Shown here: in pieces, positions 11,647 to 22,400 of the stretch
How positions within the stretch are numbered: the first letter of the stretch is position 1
How the letters are laid out: each line of letters starts with the position of its first letter
Assembly (NCBI GenBank): GCA_928724745.1
Contig: CAKMXJ010000015.1
Coordinates: 372,001-436,000 of the forward strand
Source of the DNA: Anthracocystis setariae
Taxonomy: Eukaryota > Basidiomycota > Ustilaginomycetes > Ustilaginales > Ustilaginaceae
DNA: 64,000 nt
Direction: 5' to 3'
Notes under the pieces: model-generated
Told to the model about the DNA's origin: nothing
The model's database searches: none
What the model saw: the letters and a program-made list of their open reading frames with translations, nothing else
Translations under genes and position numbers: made by a program

Positions 11647-13359
11647 TCAACGCGAGAGATGGTAGTCGTCGATCCTGAGCAACAACGACACCGTCTCGGT
11701 AGCGAGCTCGATGGCGCTCGTGTTGACCAGCAACGGCTGCAAAACGTTTTCCTCGAGAATGTTGGTGATCTGACCCTTGCGAACGTTGATACCGGCCGTC
11801 CTCTCACCCAGAGCGTGGCGGTTACGCAGCTCGGTGACAATGCTGATTGGGTTGAGACCCGCGTTTTCCGCAAGAGTGGTTGGAATCACTTCGAGCGCCT
11901 CTGCGTACGCCTGGAAGCAGTACGCCTCCATGCCCTTGAGCGTCTGCGAGTACTGCGATAGCAATCGCGAGACATGCACCTCGGGCGCACCTCCTCCAGC
12001 GATCAAAGCCTTCTTCTTGACCAGGCATCGCACCACACAGAGTGCATCGTGCAAACTGCGCTCGCTTTCCTCGAGAACGAGCGAGTTGGCTCCGGTGCAT
12101 AGAATGCTTACGGTCCTGCCCATGTTCTTGATGCCCGTGATCTTGACGACGCGAGCCCCGTTCTGCTGAACCTCATCAATCAGGTCGGCCGAGGCCAGTT
12201 TGTCCTCGGTGAAGGCCTCGATATCAGCGATGGGCTTGGCACCCAGCGTCTTGGAGACGAATTCGATCTCGTCACGCTCGACATCCTTGACAACGAGGAT
12301 TTTGAGCTTGGCAAGGAAGTGGAGCGCGAGCTCGTTGACGGCATCGCGCAGGATGGATTTTTGAATGAGAAGCACATTGCATCCGGCCTTCTTGATCTTC
12401 TTGCACATGTTGAGCAGATATTGACGCTCCTCCTTGAGGATCTTGTCCATCTGTCGGTAGTCGTTGACCACGATCTGGTTGTCCATGTCGGGCTTGGGGC
12501 TGCTGAGCTGGAACTGGCAGACGGCGATCTTGGCCTTCTCCATGCGTGTAGGACCTCCGCTGCCCGACACAACGTTCTGTGCCAAAACGAGACCCTCGAC
12601 GAGTTCGGTGTCGTCGATGGTTCCACCTACCTTTTTGACGATGCGGATATCGCGCAAGTCGACGTTGTCCTGGGCATCTGCGGAGCGAGAAGAGCGCGAA
12701 GTGGGTGCACCCTCGTTCGCCGAAGCGGTCGAGGACGAGGTGCCGGAAGCACCAGCCTTGGCGGTGGAGGGGGCGGCAGGGATAACGAGACGAGTGACGG
12801 CATCGACGGCGATGGGAGCGAGGACGGAAGAGTACTGCGAGACGATCTTGGAGTTCAAACTGGTGCTGGCGGCGCGGAGGAGCGATTCGCGGTCATTGAG
12901 TTCGACAGGCGTCGAAATGTCGGTGAGGAACTCGACAGCCTTGGCAGCAGCCTTCTGGAAGGACTCGGCAATGATGGTAGGGTGAATGCCCTTGTTGAGC
13001 ATCTTCTCCGCAGCACCGAGCAAGCTACCGGCCACCACGACTACCGAGGTGGTTCCGTCACCCGCCTCGACATCCTGTGCTTGCGAGAGCTCGACCAGCA
13101 TCCTAGCGGCAGGATGCATGACGGCCATATGTTTGAGGATGGTGGCACCGTCGTTGGTGATGACGACCTCGCCGTTGGCCGTCTGAATCATCTTGTCCAT
13201 GCCCTTGGGTCCGAGCGAGGTACGGACAGCATCGCTGACGGCCTTGGCGGCGGACAGGTTTGATCTCCTCACTTCATCTGGCTTGTCGGCGTTCTTGAAC
13301 GCATTCTGGGATGGACCGCCCCTGGCAAGAGGAGCGGCTGCGGGTGCTGCTGCCGACAT
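11647..13359 (-). CDS. CCT4: T-complex protein 1 subunit delta (CCT4)
   Basis: Single-exon frame of 570 residues from ATG 13359 (MSAAAPAA); a slightly longer reading would need a non-ATG start. CCT4 is one of eight subunits of the TRiC/CCT ring that folds actin, tubulin and WD proteins in the cytosol. Group II chaperonin signatures are clear: [25 protein letters not shown] near the N-terminus, NDGATIL, the nucleotide-binding [14 protein letters not shown], and GGGAPE in the C-terminal equatorial domain. The match to the delta subunit is closest over the N-terminal 120 residues. A low-complexity Ser/Thr/Ala insertion near residues 200-230 makes it about 30 residues longer than the human subunit. 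It diverges from UFD1 across a ~1 kb shared 5' region. Confidence 0.96.
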   Translation of the reverse strand: MSAAAPAAAPLARGGPSQNAFKNADKPDEVRRSNLSAAKAVSDAVRTSLGPKGMDKMIQTANGEVVITNDGATILKHMAVMHPAARMLVELSQAQDVEAGDGTTSVVVVAGSLLGAAEKMLNKGIHPTIIAESFQKAAAKAVEFLTDISTPVELNDRESLLRAASTSLNSKIVSQYSSVLAPIAVDAVTRLVIPAAPSTAKAGASGTSSSTASANEGAPTSRSSRSADAQDNVDLRDIRIVKKVGGTIDDTELVEGLVLAQNVVSGSGGPTRMEKAKIAVCQFQLSSPKPDMDNQIVVNDYRQMDKILKEERQYLLNMCKKIKKAGCNVLLIQKSILRDAVNELALHFLAKLKILVVKDVERDEIEFVSKTLGAKPIADIEAFTEDKLASADLIDEVQQNGARVVKITGIKNMGRTVSILCTGANSLVLEESERSLHDALCVVRCLVKKKALIAGGGAPEVHVSRLLSQYSQTLKGMEAYCFQAYAEALEVIPTTLAENAGLNPISIVTELRNRHALGERTAGINVRKGQITNILEENVLQPLLVNTSAIELATETVSLLLRIDDYHLSR

Positions 13360-14355
13360 AGGTGCGCGCAAGTATGAAGAACCTTTGCAGTTCGATCCAA
13401 CGAGATGGAATGGGACGGCTTGAACTGATGGAGGGTTTTCAGTGTCTTGACGTTGGTCTCGTGGTGGATTATACCGGGAAACGAAAGGTTTCTGCTACGA
13501 GCTTTACGAAAGCAAGCGGCGATAGTGTGCGGTGGTGAAAACGAGATAAGCCGTGACAGGGTCAGGAGGATGATGCGTATGCGCAAGTTCAACACGGATC
13601 AAGCCTTCTCTCTGTTCTTCTCAATAATATTGCAGTGCAGTGCGCAGTGGGGTGCGAAACCTGGTCGGTCGGGTCGGCTGCCTCGAGAAAAAATCACACT
13701 CTACTCACTCTCTGAACCGCAACACGCGCACACGCCTGGCTGCTTGCTGCTGGCTGCTTTGCGTGGTGCTGGTCTGAGTGAGTGTTGGTTAGAAGAAGCT
13801 TTTCGAAGGAAAAAAAGCTAGTCGCGTTGGTCTGCTGTAAGCGTTACATAATGCAGCCTAAAAATCTGTAAAAATGTGAGATTTACGCCAAAAGAGGACG
13901 CGCACCAGTTCACAGTCGAGAAATAATTGTGCCTCGCTGCTGCCTAGTTTTTATCATTATTTTTACTGTATTGGTGGTCGGTCTCTGACGTGCACCTCCA
14001 CTTTGAATATGGCATGCTCAGCTCGCGACACACACGAGCACCATCAACGCTTCCACCTTCCTACACTATCACCTTTGCGTTGCGACCATCCCTTCTGCAG
14101 CACCGACAGCATCATTCCCACAACCTCGCCAGCCACCGTCGCTCTATCGAGAGACTTCTCTCCGCTGAGCCACAACTCTAGTCTCCAGCTCAGCCCCGGC
14201 TTTTTTCTCGCCTCGTTCCAAGCGCTCAGCCAGAGTCTCTCGCCTTACCTGATAGAATTCTGTTCTGCGGCTCGCAGCAAATCCCGGTGAAACACTGAAC
14301 CCCTTCGAACTTTTCGTAGCTCCTGCCTTGTCGTATCTGACTCGAGACGTATACA
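13360..14355. other. Divergent promoter region, CCT4 / UFD1
   Basis: About 1 kb between two divergently transcribed starts, with no internal gene. CT-rich stretches near 14040-14240 precede UFD1. No specific operator was recognised. Confidence 0.55.
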
Positions 14356-15639
14356 ATGTCGATGTTCGGTGGCATTGATGGTGGCTTTGGTGGCCTGAAT
14401 CGATTCATGCAGAATGGCATGGATCCACGCTTCCCACGCCCGCCTCGTGCCTACGACGAGTACTTCAAAGCGTATAGCATGGCCATGCTTCCAGGAAAGG
14501 AACGCCTCAACGTCAGCTACGGAGGAAAGATCATCATGCCGCCTTCGGCCCTCGCACATCTCACCAACCTCGAGATCGAATCTCCCTGGTTCTTTCAGCT
14601 TCGCAGTGCGGGCTCTTCCGAGGTGCGCCGTACACATGCTGGTGTGCTCGAATTCATCGCTGACGAAGGCAACGTTCATCTCCCCGCTTGGATGATGCGC
14701 ACGCTCGGGCTGTCCGAGGGCGATCCCATCCGACTCACCGGTACCACGCTTCCCAAGGGCAAGATGGTCAAGATCCAACCCCAGACCGTCGACTTTCTCG
14801 AGATCAGCGATCCGAAAGCTGTGCTCGAACAGGCTTTCCGCAACTTCTCCGCACTGACACCAGGCGACATTGTCGAAATCAGCTACAATTGTCTCACCTT
14901 TGAGATCCTTATCATGGAGATCACACCAAACGCCGATGGCATTTCCATCATCGAAACCGATCTCGAAGTCGACTTTGCGCCGCCAAAAGGATACGTCGAG
15001 CCAACTCCACAACCTCGACCTCCACCGCCAACTATGGCTTCCAAGCTCAACATCGACAGCACCCGCGTTGAATCCATTCCGCCCACACGCACATCCACGC
15101 CAGGCTCGCTAGCAGCAACAAGCGCAGCAGGCGGATCCGGCGTCGCCACCCCCGCTGGTCCCTTCCGCGGTGCGGGCCAAACACTGAGCGGAAAGAAGAG
15201 CAAGGGCAAGAAGGAGCGTCAGATCGAACAGCTCGACCCTTTCAGCATGGTTCGTCGGACCGACATGCCTCGCATCGTCACAAGCGACACTCAGCTCACA
15301 GAAAAGAAGATCCCGGCCGCACTCAATTTGCCTTTTGGTAAACTCTTTTTCGGCTACGAAGTCATTCCGGTCGGTGGCAAACAAACCCAAGAGGCAAAGC
15401 AGCCGAGTTCACTCACTTTCTCAGGCTCGGGCGTAACCTTGTCTGGTCGCGCTCCTCGTCCAAAGCCAAAACAACAGCAGCAAGCTGAGCAGAGCCCACA
15501 AACATCAGCTTTCACTCTCGCAGGTGGCCGCGTACTTGGCGAGAGCTCAAGAAGTAGTCGCTACGCCACCCCCTCTAGCTCAGATGGTCGCAGTCTCAAT
15601 GACTCCAAGCGCGAGATCATCGAGATCGACTCGGATTGA
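14356..15639 (+). CDS. UFD1: Ubiquitin fusion degradation protein UFD1
   Basis: Intact 427-residue frame starting at ATG 14356. UFD1 pairs with Npl4 as cofactor of the Cdc48/p97 ATPase and extracts ubiquitylated substrates for the proteasome, including in ER-associated degradation. The N-terminal ~200 residues form the family's double-psi barrel UT3 domain, with the typical stretches RLNVSYGGKIIMPPSALAHL, PWFFQLR, HLPAWMM and FLEISDPKAVLE. The C-terminal half is low complexity and holds a Lys-rich stretch (KKSKGKKERQ) plus FSMVRRTD- and LPFGKLFFGYEV-type segments resembling the Cdc48/Npl4-binding tail. It is longer than yeast (361) and human (307) UFD1 because of the Pro/Thr-rich tail. Confidence 0.96.
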   Translation: MSMFGGIDGGFGGLNRFMQNGMDPRFPRPPRAYDEYFKAYSMAMLPGKERLNVSYGGKIIMPPSALAHLTNLEIESPWFFQLRSAGSSEVRRTHAGVLEFIADEGNVHLPAWMMRTLGLSEGDPIRLTGTTLPKGKMVKIQPQTVDFLEISDPKAVLEQAFRNFSALTPGDIVEISYNCLTFEILIMEITPNADGISIIETDLEVDFAPPKGYVEPTPQPRPPPPTMASKLNIDSTRVESIPPTRTSTPGSLAATSAAGGSGVATPAGPFRGAGQTLSGKKSKGKKERQIEQLDPFSMVRRTDMPRIVTSDTQLTEKKIPAALNLPFGKLFFGYEVIPVGGKQTQEAKQPSSLTFSGSGVTLSGRAPRPKPKQQQQAEQSPQTSAFTLAGGRVLGESSRSSRYATPSSSDGRSLNDSKREIIEIDSD

Positions 15640-15871
15640 TGCATCCTGCCATGCCTCCTTCTCTGCAACTGTCGACGCTCCGCAGGTTTCGATACTTCAC
15701 CTCCAGCGTCTTCGCAGGAAGTTGTGTTCAGCTATCACAAGATTGGTGCAGCGAAAAGCCCAAGGATTCACATTACTACGGGTGTGAAACAGCTGCGATT
15801 GTGGCGGGCAGCTTTATCCGAACGAGCCTGTACTATCCCTATGTCGGACTTGTCGCATTCAATGCCGAAGT

Positions 15872-18221
15872 TCAGTCGATTCGCATCGACTCATGCTTGA
15901 TGCCTGTGATGTGATGGTCGTGAGTCATAGCGACATCCTGCATATCTGCAGCTTCGTCTAAACTGTGCTGCTGTCGCATGGGCAGCGCAGACCTTTCGCG
16001 CATCGAATGATGCGTCCCAGCGTTGGGACTGAACGGGATCCGTGTGTTCCATGCGGTTGGTTGAAAGCGATGCGGGAGCTGATGCTCCGTCCTACTCAGC
16101 ATGGGAGCCGATCGAGAGCTTAGCATGTTCGGTTGGAAACGATCGATAATAACATTCGATTTGCCCTGTCCAGCAGAGCTACGAGATGCCTGACTCTGTC
16201 CAAGGTTCTGCACCGGCATGTTCTGCTGCTTCGAAAGCAATGGAGCAGGTCGAATCATCGGCAAGGTGGACTGATGTCGACCGTGTTCATCTGTTACATC
16301 GGTAAGATCCAGAATGGACAACAATTATTGAGAGGGTCAACTTGACGAGTCGAGCATTGCCAACCACATGAGCATGTGGACCTGATTTCGATGCCCGAGG
16401 TGAAGTAAACTTACGTCCGCTGGGTCTGGCTTCTCCTCGGGGTGTGGGAGCCATCGCCCGGAACGGTAATGGTGGCGCCGTGAAAGCGAACAGCCCGGAA
16501 CACGATGTCGACGGCCGTCGTGCAGGACTATAGTCAATGAGGGACAGATTGAGCGCAAAGTAAGTCCATCTCTTCTCCTCTTACACAAATCCAGAGACGA
16601 GACAAGGCCGGACCGTGGAAAATCAATTGGACTCTTACAGAATTTGCCTCGCTTGACCATGGACGGCCGTCGGACCCGCAGCAGGATGGTCTCTGGCAGC
16701 GTGTTCGAGGAGGGGCAGCGTATTTCCCGCTCGGCTCTCATCGCTCTGGGTGGGAAAGTTGTGGGATGGCTGCTCAAAGTTCGTCCTCTGGCCATGCGAG
16801 CGACTTGCTGGCGCCGTTGAAGGTTCGTTGCTAGTTGGAAAAGAAAGAGAAAGGTCGCAGATTTGTTGAACTTGTCTAGCTTGGTCACGTGGAAGACCAA
16901 TCAGATGATGGTCACGTCTTTTGCTTCCCCTTACCCATACGGTGCGTGAGTGACGCCGGCATCCTCACGGTTGCAAGGCGATTGCAGAGCCCTAATTTGG
17001 TCTGTGAGGGCACGGTTCTTCAAGCGCTCTTCCTCGAGCTCCCTGTTGAAATCGTGACAAGCGGTACGCAAGGATCAGCATCCTGGAAGGCTTCTTCTCT
17101 TCGTCGCTAGGTACATTGAGACACTCACGTTCTGAGTTTGCGTACCTGTCGAATGTCGTCCATGACCTTTCCGAGGACGTTTTTGTGCTGGAATGCCTGT
17201 GCTTTGAGTTGACTTCGTTGGCAAAAGCAAGGGGTCAGCAGAGGGATGGAATGGTGCGCCTGGAAAGATAAGCAAGGCAATGCACCGGCTCGAGTATACA
17301 CTGTTCGCGATGTCAGGGACCGGGTCAGAAAGGCCACATACACGATCAAGTCTGACATGTGCTTGAACTGGTGATGGCGGCAAAGGTGTGCTTGAGCGGT
17401 CAGTCAACATGTCGCAGCTGAGACATGGGGGACCTGTCAGCGATGAGGGAACACACCTGGAACTAGATAGCCAGCAGCTCATTGGCGATAGTCGCAAAAG
17501 CTTCAGGTCAGTGACTCTGGAGTGTTACTCGACAGGCCCACAAAATTTCCTTTGAGCAAGTACTTACCTCGTAGCCTCTGGCAAGCTCCGAAATCGAGTT
17601 CTCAACGGGGTAGAGGTAAGGTCGTACTGCATCTGGAATCTGGAATGGAGCACCGCAAAGTGGAATCGAAACTACACGTCAGCACTGCAACTCTGCCCGT
17701 AATTCATTGAGGCGCACTTACGTAGTTCGGTCGGAATTGGACAAAGCACACGGTCCTTGAGCATGAAGGACAGCATGCCTGGGACTCGTCCGGAAGTTGG
17801 ACCGAGTCCGGGCGCTCACAAAGATCTGAGGAATGGTAACACTGCGATCAGAACAATCTGATGCCTGGGTCGCTTTGCGAGTGGGAGCAAGTAACGGGAA
17901 CGAGTTACGGGAACGAAGCTCACGATGGAAATGCTTGTGGCAAACAATGTGGAAGCACTTTTGGATTGGAAGACCATCCGTTCGATGGGGGAGGAACGAT
18001 CGACTGGGACTGCGTGAGCTTCGATCCCGTTCAGTGCGAAGTGGCTCGGTGCAGGCTGCGCAAAAACTCACCTCGCCCAACCAGAAGACGTCCTCAGTAC
18101 TTTCGGCAAGATTGTTGTCGCTCAGCGAGTCTGCTGAGGTCTGAAAGCAACTGCGAAGACATTTAGAGCAATGGACATGGTCGAGGAACCCAATCAACCC
18201 CTCCGAAGGCGGGGAATTCAT
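15872..18221 (-). CDS. HEI10/Zip3-like RING coiled-coil protein, 11 exons (meiotic crossover E3 candidate)
   Basis: Hand-built spliced model, 435 residues. Exons on the minus strand: 18221-18072, 17957-17924, 17825-17722, 17639-17568, 17462-17457, 17367-17342, 17212-17129, 17042-16935, 16830-16639, 16527-16415, 16290-15872. All introns are 73-130 nt GT-AG and the summed length is a whole number of codons. The first four exons give a RING with C18-x2-C21, then FWLGE followed by C51-x-H53-x2-C56-x2-H59 and C80-x2-C83. The C-x-H-x2-C-x2-H spacing matches human HEI10 rather than ordinary RINGs. A coiled coil spans about residues 121-180 (FQ..MSDLI, then Q/K/E-rich heptads), and a Pro/Ser/Gln-rich tail follows, as in Zip3/RNF212/HEI10 proteins that mark crossover sites in meiosis. 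Exon 5 (6 nt) is the weakest call. Family assignment is inference from motif layout; some other RING coiled-coil protein is the alternative. Confidence 0.68.
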
Positions 18222-19490
18222 CCTCTCAGAGCGATCGATGATCGTTGGTGGCGAGACGGTAAAATGGGATTCCTTTGGACACTGCCGTACCTCTATATGA
18301 TAAGGAGCATAGCGACCAACACATGCGGCTGTTCCGATACAACAGCAAAGCACTCATCAATGTGTGCGAGGCGACTGAGCCTCAGTATGCACTCTGCATC
18401 GGCTCTTCCGACTCTTGCTTCTGTCACAGTGTGACAGTGACAATGGCGCTGGCAGAGGCTCCTCCAACTCCACTGGCGAAGCGCATGTGTTGTCTCTTGA
18501 ATGAACCATCCTTTTCTCCCACCGTATCGCACCTTATCCACAGGCAAGATTTCAGCCGAACAAAAGGATGCGGTCGTTGAGAGAGATGGTTCAACGCCGA
18601 GCAAAAGCACTGTACTGTTCTGTACTGTACTGTACTTCATCGTTCCAGGTCACACGGTCTCTGCTGGAAGAACGGCAGCCCTTATAGCATCGTTCTGCAG
18701 CAGTGCAATACCACACAGACTACGGTAGGGCCGGTATCCTGTTTCTTTCACATGGCCCCGTGAGGATATTGGCGTAGACCTCGCTTCTCGTCACCGCAAA
18801 AAGTGTTGCCATGGACCCGAGACCGGCTCATACCATGTAAGTTCTGTGATCGCGATGCACTGCTGCAACAATGGAGCTCTTCTTCAAAAAGGTGAATTTC
18901 AGACTCTTCCAAGGCGCAACATACCTACTGCGCTTAGGCTCGCGGCAATGCGGCTTGCACGGTCCTTCGCAACTCGACAAATTTCGAGACAGCAATCTAG
19001 TTGGATCGCTCGTTGGAGGCTGGAACCAGGTCTCAGGGATGGTGGCAGCTTCAGCTTCTTTCCGAGCGGCAAAGTACAAGAGCATGCCTTGAATGCGCGA
19101 TGATCGGTGTCATGCCTCATGTCTTGCGAAGTCTTTTGCTAGCCTCACAGTACGATCCCGCGCAGTACACACTACTGCAAATCCATAACGGCAGTAAATT
19201 TTGGTGCTGCAGTCGCGCTCATTTTAGAAAAGCGCCAAGCACAAGATCCCTTCCTTCGCACCAATCTTTCATCTCCAACCCACTACTATCAGGCATCCGC
19301 CAACATCTCCGTCGATGAGCATCGGTGAGCTGCTCTGAGCATTCATCGACATAGTCATCTGACCAGAGCTGTTGCCAAAAGGGCGCATCGCTCTCGCCTT
19401 CTGGGCCTTCTTCTCTGCAAACCTATCCCTCGCAAGGCGTCTGCGAATTTCGTGAAAAAAAAAGAAAAAAAAAACCTCCCCCCGCCAGCC
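18222..19490. other. Divergent intergenic region, HEI10-like / JmjC genes
   Basis: About 1.27 kb with no supported gene. It contains a CTGTACTGT-type cluster (about 18609-18640) and an A-rich run just before the JmjC start (19453-19474). Confidence 0.5.
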
Positions 19491-22400
19491 ATGAGTGAAT
19501 GCGATCCGACTCTCCAATCGAACCACCCTGCGGTGGCGCGTGCACCGTCGCATCCCCATGCTCACGCGTCGCCATTACCGCAGCCGCAGCCGCAGCCGCA
19601 GCCGCAGCATCAACACGGGCAGCATACCCCATCGCACACTGGATCGCATTCGATAATAGCGGCTCGCAAAGACAACAGCACCTCGAGCATGACCGCAGGC
19701 GCCACCACTCTGCCGGCGCCATCGACTCCCGGTACTTACGATTCAAGCTCATCTTCCAAGTCTCGAATTGAATCGAAATCGAAGCGACCTCTCCTGAATG
19801 ATCGTCGACATCATAACGACTCGATGCACTCGCCTCATTCCGCGAGCGGGTCCCTCGACCGCATCGCAAATCTTCCTATCTCTGCTGCTGTATACCAGCA
19901 AGAACGTTTATCCTCACCGATTCCGGTTTCACTCTCGCAACCCGCCGTTCCTGTACTGCAGCGTAAGAGCACACAGCCTCTTCTCGACCAACATTCGACA
20001 GGTAGCGTACGAGCACCGGATGTGGTGCCTCGGCCAGCGACCAGCAGTATTCGATCCACGTCCAAAGGGCCGGTGCATACAAAGGCAACCACTGCAAACA
20101 GCTCCAGACAGGAAATAGAGGCAGCCACTCGGCAACGCCTTCGCGGAAGCTTCCTTACTTCTTCCAAAGAGATTGATCTCTCTGCCCTGACGGGGAGGCC
20201 CGAGCTCGTCATGCCTGTCTCGAAAGTGAGCTGCCTCGAGGCCACTGCTGAGGAACTTGAAGAGCTGATTTTGGACCAAGTAGAGGGCCAAGGAATACCG
20301 CTCATCATCTCCGATCTTCACAAGGCGGGCGGCTGGTCGCCTGATCTGTTCAGCGTGACCAGGTATCAGCAAATCCATTCTGTTGCAACGAAGGGTCATG
20401 GGCAGATCCAAGTTCGCGATTTGATGAACTCAAGTCGACAATCTTTGCCCCTGACCGAATTTATTGATCACTGTGATCGCGTCCAAGAATACTCTCCAGC
20501 TGATGGCAAGAAGCTGTATGCAAGTGACTTGCGCTGTCCGAGCGACTGGAAGAACGCTATCACCAAGCTAGTACCTCCCCGCTTGATTCATCACGGTGAA
20601 TCCGATCTAGTTTCGTCAGTAAGCCCGCAAGCACGAGCATACACTCTGAAATGCTGCTACGGGCCAGGAAGGACTTGCACGCCTTGGCGGCGCAACCTCT
20701 GCTCAAGCCTTGGTCAAGACCTGATTGTGTCGTGCCAAGAACGGGCTTCCTCAGTCTGGCTGTTTGCACTTCCCGAGCATGCTGATCTGGTCGACTCGTA
20801 CATCGCATCCCGAGGCAGCAACGCTGACGCCGAGATGTACGCTCCGCACCCGGATGAACTCCTCGAGCAGCGCGATTTCCCCCTCTTCTGCGGCGAGCAG
20901 AAGCTGGGAGATTTAGTTTTGATCCCCTCGGGTGCTCCTCACATGGTGCTCAACAGAGCGGGCCCCGTCATGAGAGTGGCCTGGACCAGGATGACCGTAG
21001 GCTCGCTTCAACGAGCCACTTTGTACGATCTTCCGGTCTACCAGCGTTCCTCTCGCAAGGAAGGACTCCACGCGAAACAAGTCATCGAAGAGACGTTGAT
21101 TAAGTTCACTCACAAAGTCGAAGAAGATCTCAAGTTGGCCATCACACCTTCACCAAGGATGGTCCTGGAGTTCCGCAAGCTCCTAAAGCTGTATGATGGC
21201 ATCATCGCGGACGAATATCTACCCGAATGGCGCCAGATCAAACTGGACGGAGGCTCGGACAGCTACGTTGAGTGCGACTTCTGTGGTGCCGATATACTGC
21301 ATGCTTATTTCGAATGCTCCAAAAAGGAGACGCTTTGCGCCATGTGCTACTGTCAAGGGCGCTTGTGTAGCTGCGAGGACGCAGTTGACCAACTCTCACC
21401 GCGTCAGCATTATCGCACTTTCGGTCAGCGCCTGGAAATCCGCAACGCAGCCGCGACGAGTCTGCTGAAAGTGATCCCGGAGGCCGCTCCACCCAAGTCA
21501 GACATCGAGACCGGCGCTGAAGGCAAAGGGGATGAAGACGAAGCCCTCGCCTTGACTCCGATCCAGATTTTGGAGGAGGATGCTGTTGGCAAGGAGGCGT
21601 GGCCGCTCAGCTTCATGGCAGCGTTCAAGCTGTACAGTATACGCAGGTCCGCGGGATGGCGACAGGACCTAGCTCCTTGCAAAATCTGCAGGGCTGAATT
21701 GGACAGATCGCAAAGATACCACTGTAAGCACTGTCGCCATTCGTACTGTTATGGGTGCTTCCTTCACAAGGCGTTCATCCATCCGGTCCACGTTCTGGCC
21801 CAGAAACACTCGCTCCAATTCCACAATTACCATCGCAGATCAAGCAAGCTGGACTATACGGAGTGGAAAGAAGAGCCGCTGGCCTACTGCGTTGAAGCGC
21901 GGACTCACTTTTCACTGATCGAAGCCGCTTTGACCAGAACGAAGGGCAGGCCCATCACTCGGGGTTGTCAGATAGGCTTTCTCGATGTTTCCGACAAGTA
22001 CCCCTTCGGGCTCTCCGGCACACTTGGCGTCAAGCATCCCAAAAAAGCGTTGAAGATGAGGTCTGTCGATCCGGGATCTTCCCCGATATCAAGTTCCGTC
22101 CCTCAAAAGCGTCAGATCGATGCTACACAGCCGCCATCTTTCACATCGCCCCGAACGCCCAATGCCAAGAAAAAGAAAATTGATCCGCCGAGTCCTTCAA
22201 CCACGATGGAGCAGGACAAGGGCGCTGTTTCTGAGGCGAATCCCGGGCTTGCCGTATCAAACACCTCCGATGCAGCTCTTGCAGGAGGGCAGAGCACTGT
22301 CAACAAACCAGGACCCGCAAATTTTGGATCGTCTACTCCCTCAGTAGCCCTAGGCATCGAGCAGTTTGTTTTGCGGCAAAGCAAGCTGCTGCCCTTGCCA

